Shown: one piece after another, positions 39,475-47,782 of the stretch
Layout: the number at the start of each line of letters is the position of its first letter
How positions within the stretch are numbered: position 1 is the first letter of the stretch
Assembly: GCF_014654615.1 (NCBI RefSeq)
Contig: NZ_BNBB01000026.1
Coordinates: 1 to 64,000, forward strand
Direction: 5' to 3'
Length of the DNA: 64,000 bases
Origin: Streptosporangium violaceochromogenes
GTDB taxonomy: Bacteria > Actinomycetota > Actinomycetes > Streptosporangiales > Streptosporangiaceae
Translations under genes and position numbers: made by a program
The notes under the pieces: model-generated
Told to the model about the DNA's origin: nothing
Database searches by the model: none
What the model saw: only the letters and a program-made list of their open reading frames with translations

Positions 39475-40827
39475 TCAGGCAGTCAGCGTGCGGAGCTCCT
39501 CGGCGGCGGGGAGGGAGCGGGCCTGTTCGGGGGTGGTGCGCATCACCTGCCGGGCCCACCAGGTGATGGACGTGGTGCGGTGCTCGCGGGGCAGCCTCGT
39601 GTAGGCGTCGACCGCGTCGGTGAGCCCCTGCGGGGCCTCGCTCGCGCTGATCAGGCACATGCTCTTCCTCATCACCCCCGTCGCCACCGAGCGGAGGTCG
39701 GCTCCGGACCCGTCGGCCTCCATCTGACGGACCACCTCCTCGTGCGCGGTGGGCGCCCCCAGGAGTACGGCCAGCGTGGCGCGCGAGTTCGCGTGGCGCT
39801 GGGCGGGCCACCCCCAGATAGCGCTGTGCTCCCCCGTCACCTCGGCGGGCAGCGCCGCGCCGATGTCGTCGTAGCGCCCGAGCACCTCCTCCGGGGTGGG
39901 GGCGGCCCCCGCGGGCGACACCGCCATGACGATGGATCTGCCGAACCACGCCTCGGCCAGCCCCACGCTCGGACGGCCCCCGGCCAGGTGCTCGGCCTCG
40001 GCGGCCAGCCGCAGCACACTCGTCACGGCCGGCCGGGGTGCCCCGGTCTCGACGAGAGCGTTCCTTCCCCGCACCCACACCCGCAGGTCGAGATCGCCGG
40101 AGGCGTCGGCGGCGACGCGGGCCGTACGCCACCAGCGGCGGGCCTCCCAGAACTCGCCGGTCTCGGCCAGGGCCATCGCCATGATCGCGGCGAGCTGGGC
40201 GCCGACGCGCTGCAGGCCGCCGCGTTCGATGTCGGGCCGGGCCTCCAGGGCGTGGCGCACGTCGGCCACGTCGACGGCCAGCTTGCCGATCAGCGCGGTC
40301 GGGGGGTCCACCCGGATGTCGTAGGCGTGCTGGTAGGCGATCTGCTCCCAGTCCTCAAGAGCGTGTTCCCCGGCCGAGTCGACGGCCCGGTCGAAGGTCG
40401 TGCGCAGCGTTTCCAGGGCGTCCAGCGGAAGGGTGGCTCCGGTGCCGAGCGTGGCGAGGAGCTGCATGATCGTACGGCGCTCCATATCGTTGTCTCCGCC
40501 ATTCTTGGGCAACGCGGCGGTTGCGAGATTACCCTCGAACTTCCGCTTCATGTCGGCGCTTTTTCCAGTGTCACCCTTTCGCAGGAAACCGTACAGTGCG
40601 ATAAGAACACCCTCGGCTCCGTATGCCCCATCAAGCCGGTCGACCGCGTCGCGGGACGGCAGGCGCTCCCCGCGCTCCCACCGGCCGATCACCGCACCGG
40701 CCGTCCGAATGCGCTCACCAGCCGTTTCGAGGGACATTCCCCTCAAAAGACGCCAGTGGCGAAGGTTCGCACCGAACAAGTGACTAAGTGACGCGGAAGG
40801 ATCAACCTCGCCGGGGGGACGAGCCAT
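39475..40827 (-). CDS. XRE-type helix-turn-helix regulator with TPR-like C-terminus
   Basis: The 450-residue protein has an N-terminal XRE domain (residues about 13-70; LFGANLRHWRLLRGMSLETAGERI...VIGRWERGERLPSRDAVDRL) and about 330 residues of helical repeats of TPR type (ALAETGEFWEARRWWRTARVAADASGDLDLRVWVRGRNALVE). Such large XRE proteins in streptomycete relatives act as local regulators, some peptide- or metabolite-responsive. An inverted repeat lies 33-66 bp upstream of its start, suggesting autoregulation. It faces the divergent lipoprotein-methyltransferase couplet. Confidence 0.82.
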   Translation of the reverse strand: MARPPGEVDPSASLSHLFGANLRHWRLLRGMSLETAGERIRTAGAVIGRWERGERLPSRDAVDRLDGAYGAEGVLIALYGFLRKGDTGKSADMKRKFEGNLATAALPKNGGDNDMERRTIMQLLATLGTGATLPLDALETLRTTFDRAVDSAGEHALEDWEQIAYQHAYDIRVDPPTALIGKLAVDVADVRHALEARPDIERGGLQRVGAQLAAIMAMALAETGEFWEARRWWRTARVAADASGDLDLRVWVRGRNALVETGAPRPAVTSVLRLAAEAEHLAGGRPSVGLAEAWFGRSIVMAVSPAGAAPTPEEVLGRYDDIGAALPAEVTGEHSAIWGWPAQRHANSRATLAVLLGAPTAHEEVVRQMEADGSGADLRSVATGVMRKSMCLISASEAPQGLTDAVDAYTRLPREHRTTSITWWARQVMRTTPEQARSLPAAEELRTLTA

Positions 40828-41353
40828 AAGAACCCTCCCAACTTCGACGTTCTGATTGGTTCACACCATTCAAACCAAATGACTTGGTGTGAATAGCGTG
40901 CTGTACGCTCCCCCGAGTTGCACCGATTATGACACGGGTGGGTTTATCCGTCTGTGGCGAGCACATGGCGCCACCTTTCAGCCGGAGAGAGGTCTGTCGT
41001 GTCAGTCAACGCCCGCGGCGCAGGCCCCGCCCGACCGGTTCCCCGACGGCCCCACAGCCACCCCGGCGCCCCCACCCCGGCCGGCTTCGACGCCGCGCCG
41101 CGCCGCCCCCGGGTGAGTTCCCCCTGGGCCTGCGGCCGTACCCCGAGAGCGGCCGGCGCCCCGGAGGCCGGCACGGACGACTCCGGACATCCCCGGAGGT
41201 CGGCGGACGATCCGGCCACGGACGTGGCACGTTCCCGATGGAGCGAGCCGCGGGGCCCGGCCCCCACGTCCCGCCGCACCTGACACCACCCCCCGTCTCA
41301 CGTCCGCGCTCCCGGCCGGTGCGTGCCGAATCCCAACCCCTCGGAGCCGCCTC
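40828..41353. other. Divergent promoter region, no gene seen
   Basis: The left 90 bp hold the AT-richer dyad described separately and likely promoters for both directions. The remaining about 400 bp are very GC-rich with no ribosome site or family-like frame, so it may be a long leader of the lipoprotein gene. No TPP-type riboswitch signature was found. Confidence 0.5.
40860..40893. promoter_or_regulatory. Candidate operator: spaced inverted repeat upstream of the XRE gene
   Basis: TTCACACCA (40860-40868) and TGGTGTGAA (40885-40893) form a perfect 9-bp inverted repeat with a 16-bp spacer, in the most AT-rich part of the region between the XRE gene and the lipoprotein gene. Confidence 0.55.
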
Positions 41354-42367
41354 ATGCGTCCTCGCATTCGGTTACTCACAGCGTTCCTTCTGTTATCGAC
41401 CGTGATAAGCACGGCGTGCGGGGGAGGTCAGACCCCCTCCTCCGGCAAGGGGCTGGAGAAACCCGACCTCGTCATCGGTACCATGCCCATCCCCGACGCC
41501 GCGGCCTTCCACATCGCCAAGACCCGCGGGTTCTTCACCCGCGAGGGGTTCCGCTCGATACGGCTGGAGACCATCCGGGGCACCGGCCCCGCCATCCCCC
41601 AGCTCGAAAACGGCCAGCTCGACATCGCCCTGCTGAACTATGTGAGCGCGTTCACCGCCCAGAGCAAGGGCGCCGTGGATCTGCGGATCATCGCCGACGC
41701 CTACCAGGCCGACGCCGACACCTTCCTGCTGATGACCCCCGCCGACTCCTCGGCGGAGAGCCTCGCGGACCTGAAGGGCAAGACCGTCGCGGTGGCCACC
41801 CTCCACAGCATCGGCACCCTGATGCTGGAGATCGCGCTGCGCATCGACGGCCTCACCGTCAAAGACGTGCACCTGGTCGAGATGCCCCTGCCGAACATGC
41901 CCGGCGCCCTGACCGCTGGAACGGTACAGGCGGCGTGGATGGCGGAGCCGTTCATCACCGCCGCCAAGGCCCGCGACGGCGCCAAAACCCTCGCCGACAT
42001 GGCCAGCGGCCCGACCGCGGACTTCCCCATCGCCGGATGGGGCATCACCTCGGAGTTCGCGCAGAAGAACCCGCGGACCGTCGCGGCGTTCCAGCGCGCG
42101 ATAACCGCCGGCCAGGAGATCGCGGCCGCCGACCGCAAGGCGGTCGTGGACATCGTCCCCTCCTACACGCAGATCCCGGCGAACATCGCGAAGGTCATCA
42201 CCCTCGGGCAGTTCCCCCTCACCCTCAGCGCGACCAGGTTGCAGCGGGTCGCCGACCAGATGATCGAATTCGACTATCTCGACCAGCCGCTGAAGGTCGC
42301 GCCGCTCCTGCTCCCCCCCGCCGTGGCCACCCCCGCGGCGCCGACCCCGACGAACGGAGCATCGTGA
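41354..42367 (+). CDS. ABC-type substrate-binding lipoprotein (NMT1/THI5-like)
   Basis: The 337-residue protein has a signal peptide with lipobox (FLLLSTVISTACGGG; Cys about residue 22) and a periplasmic-binding fold of the SsuA/THI5 class: DLVIGTMPIPDAAAFHIAKTRGFFTREGF, ENGQLDIALLNY, LKGKTVAVATLHSIGTLML, and FPIAGWGITSEFAQKNPRTVAAFQRAI. Such proteins deliver sulfonates, pyrimidines or similar compounds to ABC permeases. No permease or ATPase is nearby. Its last bases overlap the methyltransferase start (GTGA), so the two are coupled. Confidence 0.85.
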   Translation: MRPRIRLLTAFLLLSTVISTACGGGQTPSSGKGLEKPDLVIGTMPIPDAAAFHIAKTRGFFTREGFRSIRLETIRGTGPAIPQLENGQLDIALLNYVSAFTAQSKGAVDLRIIADAYQADADTFLLMTPADSSAESLADLKGKTVAVATLHSIGTLMLEIALRIDGLTVKDVHLVEMPLPNMPGALTAGTVQAAWMAEPFITAAKARDGAKTLADMASGPTADFPIAGWGITSEFAQKNPRTVAAFQRAITAGQEIAAADRKAVVDIVPSYTQIPANIAKVITLGQFPLTLSATRLQRVADQMIEFDYLDQPLKVAPLLLPPAVATPAAPTPTNGAS

Positions 42368-43449
42368 TCAACGCGTCGTCACCGTCCCCGCGGCACGCGC
42401 CCGAGGCGCAACCCCTCCCCCCGCCGGTGAGCGAACGGCCCGGCGGCCACGTCCAGCAGATCGTCAACGGCGTGGTCTCCTTCGGCATCCTGCTCTGCCT
42501 GGCCGAGCTCGGCGTCGCCGACCACCTGGCCGACAGGCCGCGCAACGTGACGGACCTGGCCGAGCTGTGCGAGGCCGACCCGGAGCATCTCCACCGGATC
42601 CTGCGCGCCGCGACATCACTCGGGCTGCTGCGCGCCACCGGGCAGCCCGGCACCTACGCGCTCACCCGGGAGGGGCGGACGCTCCGGCAGGACCTGCCGG
42701 ACTCCATGCGGCCGGCGGTGCTGATGGCCGCCGACCCGCTCTGGCTGGAGTCGATCCGTCTCCTGCCGGAGACCGTCCGCGCGGGACGGCCCGCCCTGCC
42801 GCGGCCCACGTACGACTATCTGGCGGACAACCCCGCCGCCGGTGATCTGTTCCACCGGTTCATGCGGACCCGTGCCATCCCCGTCGCGGAGGCGATCGCC
42901 AAGCTGGACTTCCGGGGGGTGCGCACCGTGGTGGACGTCGGCGGCGGTGGTGGCACCGTCCTGGGGAAGGTCCTGCGCACCCACACGCACTGCACGGGCG
43001 TCCTGCTGGAGCGCCCGGACGTCGCGGGGATCGCCGCCCAGCACCTCGCCGCGCTCGGCCTGCGCGACCGGTGCACGACCGTCGAGGGCGACTTCTTCCA
43101 CTCCGTCCCCGAGGGCGCGGACGTGTACCTGCTGACCAGCATCGTGCACAACTGGTCCGACGACGACGCCGGGCTGATCCTGCGCAATGTCCGAAAGGCC
43201 ATGGAGTCCGCCGACAGGCCGGCCCAGGTGTGGTGCGTCGACCTGCTGCGTCCCGCCTTCCCCGCGCGATTCGGGCCGCCCCCGATGGCCACGATCCTCG
43301 ACGTGCGCATGCTCGGCCTCTTCGGCGGCGGCCAGGAACGCAGCCAGGCCGAGTACGAGAGCCTCATGGCCCGCAACGGCCTGAAGGTCACCCGGGTCGA
43401 GCCGTTCCCCAACGACATGCACCTGATGGTGGCCACCCTGCCGGAGTGA
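42364..43449 (+). CDS. O-methyltransferase of the hydroxyneurosporene/acetylserotonin family
   Basis: The 361-residue protein has a dimerisation winged-helix part (VQQIVNGVVSFGILLCLAELGVADHLADRP...LCEADPEHLHRILRAATSLGLL) and a SAM-binding domain: VVDVGGGGGTVLGKVL, GVLLERPDVAGIA, EGDFFHSVPEGADVYLLTSIVHNWSDDDAGLILRNVRKAM. The catalytic-type His is in VHNW. It methylates small aromatic or polyketide hydroxyls in natural-product pathways. GTG start overlapping the upstream stop by 4 nt. The pairing with an orphan binding protein is unusual. Confidence 0.87.
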   Translation: MINASSPSPRHAPEAQPLPPPVSERPGGHVQQIVNGVVSFGILLCLAELGVADHLADRPRNVTDLAELCEADPEHLHRILRAATSLGLLRATGQPGTYALTREGRTLRQDLPDSMRPAVLMAADPLWLESIRLLPETVRAGRPALPRPTYDYLADNPAAGDLFHRFMRTRAIPVAEAIAKLDFRGVRTVVDVGGGGGTVLGKVLRTHTHCTGVLLERPDVAGIAAQHLAALGLRDRCTTVEGDFFHSVPEGADVYLLTSIVHNWSDDDAGLILRNVRKAMESADRPAQVWCVDLLRPAFPARFGPPPMATILDVRMLGLFGGGQERSQAEYESLMARNGLKVTRVEPFPNDMHLMVATLPE

Positions 43450-43596
43450 CGCCCGCGCCCCGGGCCGAGCCCGCGTTCTCCGTGAGCCGGGTGGCCGCAG
43501 AACCCCCGGAAGGACCCGGAAGAACACGGCGGGACGGCACGGAGACGAGGTGTCCGGCCCACGCCGGCCGGCGTGGGCGCCCCGGCGTCAGAGAAG

Positions 43597-43632
43597 TGGC
43601 CGGCCGTCCCGCGTCCGCGGGACGGCCGGCCA
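43597..43632 (+). terminator. Strong hairpin terminator after the methyltransferase gene
   Basis: A perfect 17-bp stem TGGCCGGCCGTCCCGCG with its complement and a 2-nt loop lies 147 bp after the stop and about 100 bp before the next gene. The rest of the spacer 43450-43732 holds no gene. Confidence 0.7.
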
Positions 43633-43732
43633 TAACGCTTGTCTGTGAACCGCCCGTCTGATTCGCCGGTTTCACGCCGCCCGTGCGACGCTCTGGGCAA
43701 CACGATTCACGAGGATCAGGCGGGGATTTCAG

Positions 43733-45112
43733 GTGTCATCGGGTAGCAGGGAATCGGCGGGGCGGCGCCCCGGGCGCGTGATCACCTCGGTGGGGATCGT
43801 CGCGGCGGCGCTGTTCATGGCGAGTTGTTCCTCCGGCGGCGCGGCGGACCGGGTGACCCTCACCGGGCGGGAGTTCACCGCCTCCTCGCCCGCGGGGACG
43901 ACCACGACGATCCGGAAGCCGCCGCCGGTGGACCCCGCCTGGCCTCGCTGGGGCTTCACCCACACCGGGGTCAGCGCCAACAACGTCACCGAACCGTTCG
44001 AGCGGGACGTGGCCCAGACGCTCGCACGCACCCCGATGCCGCAGAACCAGCACATCATGGGGTTCGGGGCGCTCAACCCCGAACCCCGCCCGAAGGAGTT
44101 CTTCTGGGAGGACCTCGACAGCCGGACGAACCTCATCAAGCGGTCCGGCGGCACGCAGATCATCACCCTCTGCTGCGCCCCCGACTGGATGAAGGGCGGC
44201 CCCGAGGGCCCGACCACGGAGTCGGCCTGGGCCGAGCACCTGGAGGACGCCCCCTACCCCGAGCACTTCGACGACTTCGCCAGGCTGTCGGCGGCCGTCG
44301 CCACGAAATACCGCGACGTCAAGTACTTCATGGTCTGGAACGAGCTCAAGGGGTTCTGGAAGGACCACTCCCGGCCCGCGGACTTCAAGGGCTACACCGA
44401 GCTCTACAACAAGGTCTACGACGCGGTGAAGGCGGTCCGGCCCGACGCCAAGATCGGCGGCCCCTACATCGGCTTCGACAGCGACAAGACCGGCGAGTCC
44501 GAGCTGCGGGGCCCGTGGGGGGTCGTCAACCAGAACGCCCTGGACGCCTTCGAGTACTGGTTCGAGCACAAGAGGGGCGCCGACTTCATCGTGGTCGACG
44601 GCGCCTCCCCGGTCGAGACCCACGAGCTGCTTCCCGACGCGTTCGGGGCACTGGGCAAGTTCGGCGCGGTCACCACCTGGCTGCGTGAGCGGACCGGTGA
44701 CCTGCCGGTCTGGTGGTCGGAGTGGTACTTCGTCCCGGAGAACGGGACCACGTGGCCGGAGTCCATGCGGCTCGCCGTCCAGGCCGCCTCGATGATCGAG
44801 TTCGCCAAGAGCGGCGCCGCCACGGCGCTGTACTGGAACCCGCAGGTCAAGGAGGGGGCCTGCGGGGCCTGCATGTGGGACCCGCGGACCGGCGCCCTCC
44901 TGCCCACCGGCCGGTTGGTCTCCGACTTCGCCCGGTGGTTCCCGGCCGGAGCCGAACTCCGGGACGTCCCCTCCTCCGACCCCAGGGTCCGGGTGCTGGC
45001 GCAGCCGCGGCGGCTGGTGGCGGTCAACACCGCCGACGCGGAGGTCACCACGACCGTGGACGGCAGGAGCCTCACCCTCCGGCCCTACGAGATCAGGTGG
45101 GGCGACCGCTGA
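43733..45112 (+). CDS. Secreted glycoside hydrolase-like lipoprotein (GH39-like barrel)
   Basis: The 459-residue protein has an N-terminal export signal with lipobox (GIVAAALFMASCSSG). A TIM-barrel catalytic domain follows with the clan-A hallmarks: the acid/base candidate Glu in MVWNELKGFW and a nucleophile candidate Glu in PVWWSEWYF. A small C-terminal beta domain (LVAVNTADAEVTTTVDGRSLTLRPYEIRW) resembles GH39/GH5 ends. It probably acts on a plant or wall polysaccharide outside the cell. GTG start. The gene stands alone and has no carbohydrate-binding module. Confidence 0.75.
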   Translation: MSSGSRESAGRRPGRVITSVGIVAAALFMASCSSGGAADRVTLTGREFTASSPAGTTTTIRKPPPVDPAWPRWGFTHTGVSANNVTEPFERDVAQTLARTPMPQNQHIMGFGALNPEPRPKEFFWEDLDSRTNLIKRSGGTQIITLCCAPDWMKGGPEGPTTESAWAEHLEDAPYPEHFDDFARLSAAVATKYRDVKYFMVWNELKGFWKDHSRPADFKGYTELYNKVYDAVKAVRPDAKIGGPYIGFDSDKTGESELRGPWGVVNQNALDAFEYWFEHKRGADFIVVDGASPVETHELLPDAFGALGKFGAVTTWLRERTGDLPVWWSEWYFVPENGTTWPESMRLAVQAASMIEFAKSGAATALYWNPQVKEGACGACMWDPRTGALLPTGRLVSDFARWFPAGAELRDVPSSDPRVRVLAQPRRLVAVNTADAEVTTTVDGRSLTLRPYEIRWGDR

Positions 45113-45122
45113 CCCCGGTCAC

Positions 45123-45144
45123 GGGGCCCCCGTCACGGGGCCCC
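45123..45144. terminator. Possible hairpin between convergent genes
   Basis: Two GGGGCCCC blocks, 6 nt apart, just after the glycosidase-like gene and before the end of the Nudix gene can pair. No U tract; weak evidence. Confidence 0.35.
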
Positions 45145-45161
45145 TCACGGCGGCCCGGCGT

Positions 45162-45671
45162 TCAGGGCGCCGGGAGGTGCCAGGGGAGGACGACCGGCTC
45201 GCGGGGGACGTCCCCGGCGAGCAGGCGCTCCAGCAGCGAGGGCAGGCCGATCGGGATGACCGGCTCGTCGGCGCACCCGAGGTCGGCCGGCGTCCACCAG
45301 TCGAAGCGGTCGGTCAGCCCCCGTTCCAGATCGTCCATGCCGGAGGTGTCGACCTCCACCTCCCCGGCGCGGAGGAAGAAGAAGGTGTCGCGGGCGAGGA
45401 ACAGCCGGCCGTCGGGGGTCGACCAGTAACCCGAGCTGATCGCCACGGGGGAGCCGAACGCGCGGGGCTCGGCGACGTACCCGATCTCCTCACGGAGCTC
45501 GCGGGCCGCGGCCTGGCTCGGCGTCTCGCCGTCGTCGAGGGCGCCGCCGGGGGTCAGCCAGGCGTAGGAGGGGCTCCTGCCCTGAACCAGCAGCGCACGG
45601 TGGAGCAGGAGCCTGTCGCGGTTGTCGACCAGCAGTGTGCGAGCGGTCGGACGGAACGTCGCCTCAGGCAT
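45162..45671 (-). CDS. Nudix hydrolase
   Basis: The protein (169 residues) contains the full Nudix box G-x5-E-x7-REUxEExGU (GGALDDGETPSQAAARELREEIGY). It hydrolyses a nucleoside diphosphate linked to another moiety, substrate unknown. The start is uncertain: ATG at 45671 gives the usual N-terminus MPEATFRPTARTLLVDN, whereas a GTG at 45707 in frame lies upstream of the GGAGGAA sequence. Confidence 0.85.
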   Translation of the reverse strand: MPEATFRPTARTLLVDNRDRLLLHRALLVQGRSPSYAWLTPGGALDDGETPSQAAARELREEIGYVAEPRAFGSPVAISSGYWSTPDGRLFLARDTFFFLRAGEVEVDTSGMDDLERGLTDRFDWWTPADLGCADEPVIPIGLPSLLERLLAGDVPREPVVLPWHLPAP

Positions 45672-45742
45672 AGGGAGATCATAAGTTCCTCCGCGAGGCG
45701 ACTTCACCGGCGCCGGCCGGCATCGGGCCCGGCCGTCCGCCG

Positions 45743-46051
45743 TCAGACGGTGGAGGCGAGCCAGCCGACGGTCTCGGCGGCGTGCGTGCCGTCGCTCTTG
45801 ATGTTCCTGACCGCCGACAGGAGCACCTCGTTCAGGCGGATCGAGAAGCCCTCGTTGGTGACGTCGGCGATCCTCAGGCCGGGCGTCTCGGGGCCGTTGA
45901 AGGTCTGGACGAAGGGCAGGACGATGACCTTCGAGCCCGCCGGGAAGGGGGTGGGGAAGATGACCCGGGTGAAGGTCGAGAGGTCGCCGCCGGTCGTCTC
46001 CACCGGGCTGTTGGAGTTCAGCTGGATCGTTCCGGTCTGGATCATGCTCAC
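45743..46051 (-). CDS. Solo H-type lectin-like domain protein, 102 aa
   Basis: The protein is nearly all beta strands without signal peptide. Its pattern TRVIFPTPFPAGSKVIVLPFVQTFNGPETPGLRIADVTNEGFSIRLNEV...ETVGWLAST fits the H-type lectin fold (Helix pomatia/discoidin C-like), also found in phage tail proteins, where it binds GalNAc-type sugars. The GTG at 46051 has AAAGGACG upstream. The absence of a signal suggests a cytoplasmic or non-classically released lectin. It stands alone between the Nudix and P450 genes. Confidence 0.6.
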   Translation of the reverse strand: MSMIQTGTIQLNSNSPVETTGGDLSTFTRVIFPTPFPAGSKVIVLPFVQTFNGPETPGLRIADVTNEGFSIRLNEVLLSAVRNIKSDGTHAAETVGWLASTV

Positions 46052-46271
46052 AGGACGTCCTTTCGCCGGAGAAACCGATTACCTTGAGTATTCACATTGA
46101 TACGCGGTGAAACGACGGGGGGTTTCCTGTCCCGGGGGTCACATAAGTCCATCGCGCCGGTGCTGGACACCCGGGCCCCAGCGGCGCGGTCGCCCGGGGA
46201 GGAGCGGAGCGGCGGGCGGAAAGGGCGGGCGGTCCCGGCGTGCCTCCCCGCGGGGGTGGGCGTACGGCGGA

Positions 46272-47525
46272 TCAGACGCGCACGCGCAGGGCGGTCAGGC
46301 CGCGGATGACGTAGCCGGGGCCCCAGGTGGGCTCGGCGACGGGTTCCATCGCCGGGGCCGCGCGGAGCAGGGCACCGAACGACTCGATCAGCTCGATCCT
46401 GGCCAGGGGCGCGCCCAGGCAGAAGTGAATGCCCGCGCCGAACGATATATGAGGGTTGTCCACCCGGCCGACGTCCAGGCGGGCGGGATCGGCGAACACC
46501 TCGGGGTCGCGGTTGGCCGACCCGAACAGCAGCGCCACCTCGGCTCCCCGGGGGATGTCCACCCCGCCCACGGAGATGTCCTCAAGCACCCAGCGCTCGA
46601 ACATCTGCAGCGGGGTGTCCCAGCGCATCAGCTCCTCGATCGCCGCGGGCAGCAGGCCGTGATCGGCGCGGAGCCGTTCCAGCTCGGACGGGTTGCGAAA
46701 CAGCGCCCACCAGCCGTTGCCGGTGACGTTGACGGTGGCCTCGTGCCCGGCGTTGAGCAGCAGCACGCAGGTGCCGACCAGTTCCTCCTCGGTGAGCCTG
46801 TCACCGCCGTCGGCGACCAGGGCCAGCGCGCTGATCAGATCGTCGCCGGGGTCGGCCCTGCGGGCGCGCGCCAGGCCGAGGAGATAGCCGGAGAACTCCC
46901 GGGCGGCGCGCACGGCGGCGCGCTGGGCCTCGATCGAGGGGCTGAGCTCGTACATCCCGCAGATGTCGGCCGACCAGGGACGGAGCAGGTGCCGGTCGGC
47001 CTCGGGCACGCCGAGCATCTCGGCGATCACGGTCACCGGGAGCGGTTCGGCCACCTCGGCGATGAGGTCCCCACCGCCGCGCTCGACGAATCCGTCCACC
47101 AGTTCCCCGGCGATCCGGGCGACCTTGGGGCGCAGCGCCTCGACCGTGCGGGGGGTGAACGCCTTGGAGACCAGCCGCCGCAGCCGGGTGTGGACGGGGG
47201 GCTCGACGTCCAGCATCCCGGCCCTGACCACCCGCCAGAACGGTTCCTGGAAGGCGGGGTCGTCCGGGTGTCCGAACTCGGCGTGGGTGGCCACGTGCAG
47301 GTAGGAGCGGCCGAGCCTGCGGTCGCGCAGCAGCGCGTTGACGTCGGCGTGCCGGGCGATCAGCCACTGGCCGGTCGGCTCGAAGAGACCGACCGGCCGT
47401 AGCCGCCTCAGCTCGTCGTAGGCGTCGTAGGGGTGGGCCACGAACTCCGGATTCCAAGGATCAAAGCACACACAAGCATGGTAATGACGCAGACAAACCC
47501 GACATCTCACTCTTTTGAGATGCAT
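46272..47525 (-). CDS. Cytochrome P450
   Basis: The protein (417 residues) has all P450 landmarks: I-helix oxygen site AGHEAT, K-helix ExxR in EELMR, and heme loop FGAGIHFCLGAPLAR with the axial Cys. N-terminal DPWNPEFVAHPYDAYDELRRL is standard for soluble bacterial P450s. Substrate unknown; no ferredoxin adjoins it. The start is uncertain: ATG at 47525 and GTG at 47471 are in frame and neither has a good ribosome site. The upstream DNA belongs to the divergent SAM riboswitch, which excludes a longer start. Confidence 0.88.
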   Translation of the reverse strand: MHLKRVRCRVCLRHYHACVCFDPWNPEFVAHPYDAYDELRRLRPVGLFEPTGQWLIARHADVNALLRDRRLGRSYLHVATHAEFGHPDDPAFQEPFWRVVRAGMLDVEPPVHTRLRRLVSKAFTPRTVEALRPKVARIAGELVDGFVERGGGDLIAEVAEPLPVTVIAEMLGVPEADRHLLRPWSADICGMYELSPSIEAQRAAVRAAREFSGYLLGLARARRADPGDDLISALALVADGGDRLTEEELVGTCVLLLNAGHEATVNVTGNGWWALFRNPSELERLRADHGLLPAAIEELMRWDTPLQMFERWVLEDISVGGVDIPRGAEVALLFGSANRDPEVFADPARLDVGRVDNPHISFGAGIHFCLGAPLARIELIESFGALLRAAPAMEPVAEPTWGPGYVIRGLTALRVRV

Positions 47526-47574
47526 ACGGGATGCTTCAGGGGGCGCCGGGGGCGGCGCCCCGCCGTCCACCGGC

Positions 47575-47605
47575 TTGCGAAGCCCGGGCGGCCGTCGGTT
47601 ATAGT
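47575..47605 (+). promoter_or_regulatory. Promoter of the SAM-riboswitch transcript
   Basis: TTGCGA (47575-47580) and TATAGT (47600-47605), spacing 19 bp, lie just before the riboswitch that starts at about 47614. Confidence 0.5.
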
Positions 47606-47613
47606 TCCCCCGT

Positions 47614-47733
47614 AGGTCATGAGTGCCAGTGACAAGCCCCGGCTCGCTGGCCGGCAACCCTCGCGTCCGCGGCGGGGTGCCCCGGGTGAGGACCTGGTCC
47701 GGCGCGAGGTGCGCCGGGCAAGCGCGGGCTCCA
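47614..47733 (+). promoter_or_regulatory. SAM-IV riboswitch
   Basis: The aptamer blocks occur in order: GGTCATGAGTGCCAG, GACAAGCCCCGGCT, CGCTGGCCGGCAACCCTC, GCGGGGTGCCCCGGGTGA, GGACC closing the P1/P2 helices, and a pseudoknot-side GGGCAAGCGCGGGC. SAM-IV is an actinobacterial S-adenosylmethionine sensor that lowers expression of sulfur and methionine genes when SAM is high. It ends about 50 bp before the start codon of the class V enzyme. Confidence 0.93.
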
Positions 47734-47782
47734 CGCACCAACGCCATGGCTTGGGGTCCGACGACCTCGAAGGAGAGCCGGC

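Noticed and set aside
40940..41353. Possible TPP riboswitch before the THI5-like lipoprotein gene
   Set aside because: The conserved CTGAGA and ACCTGATC blocks are missing.
41323..42363. Apparent 5-prime extension of the methyltransferase frame through the lipoprotein gene
   Set aside because: The extension is an out-of-register shadow of the lipoprotein gene; the true GTG start overlaps that gene's stop.
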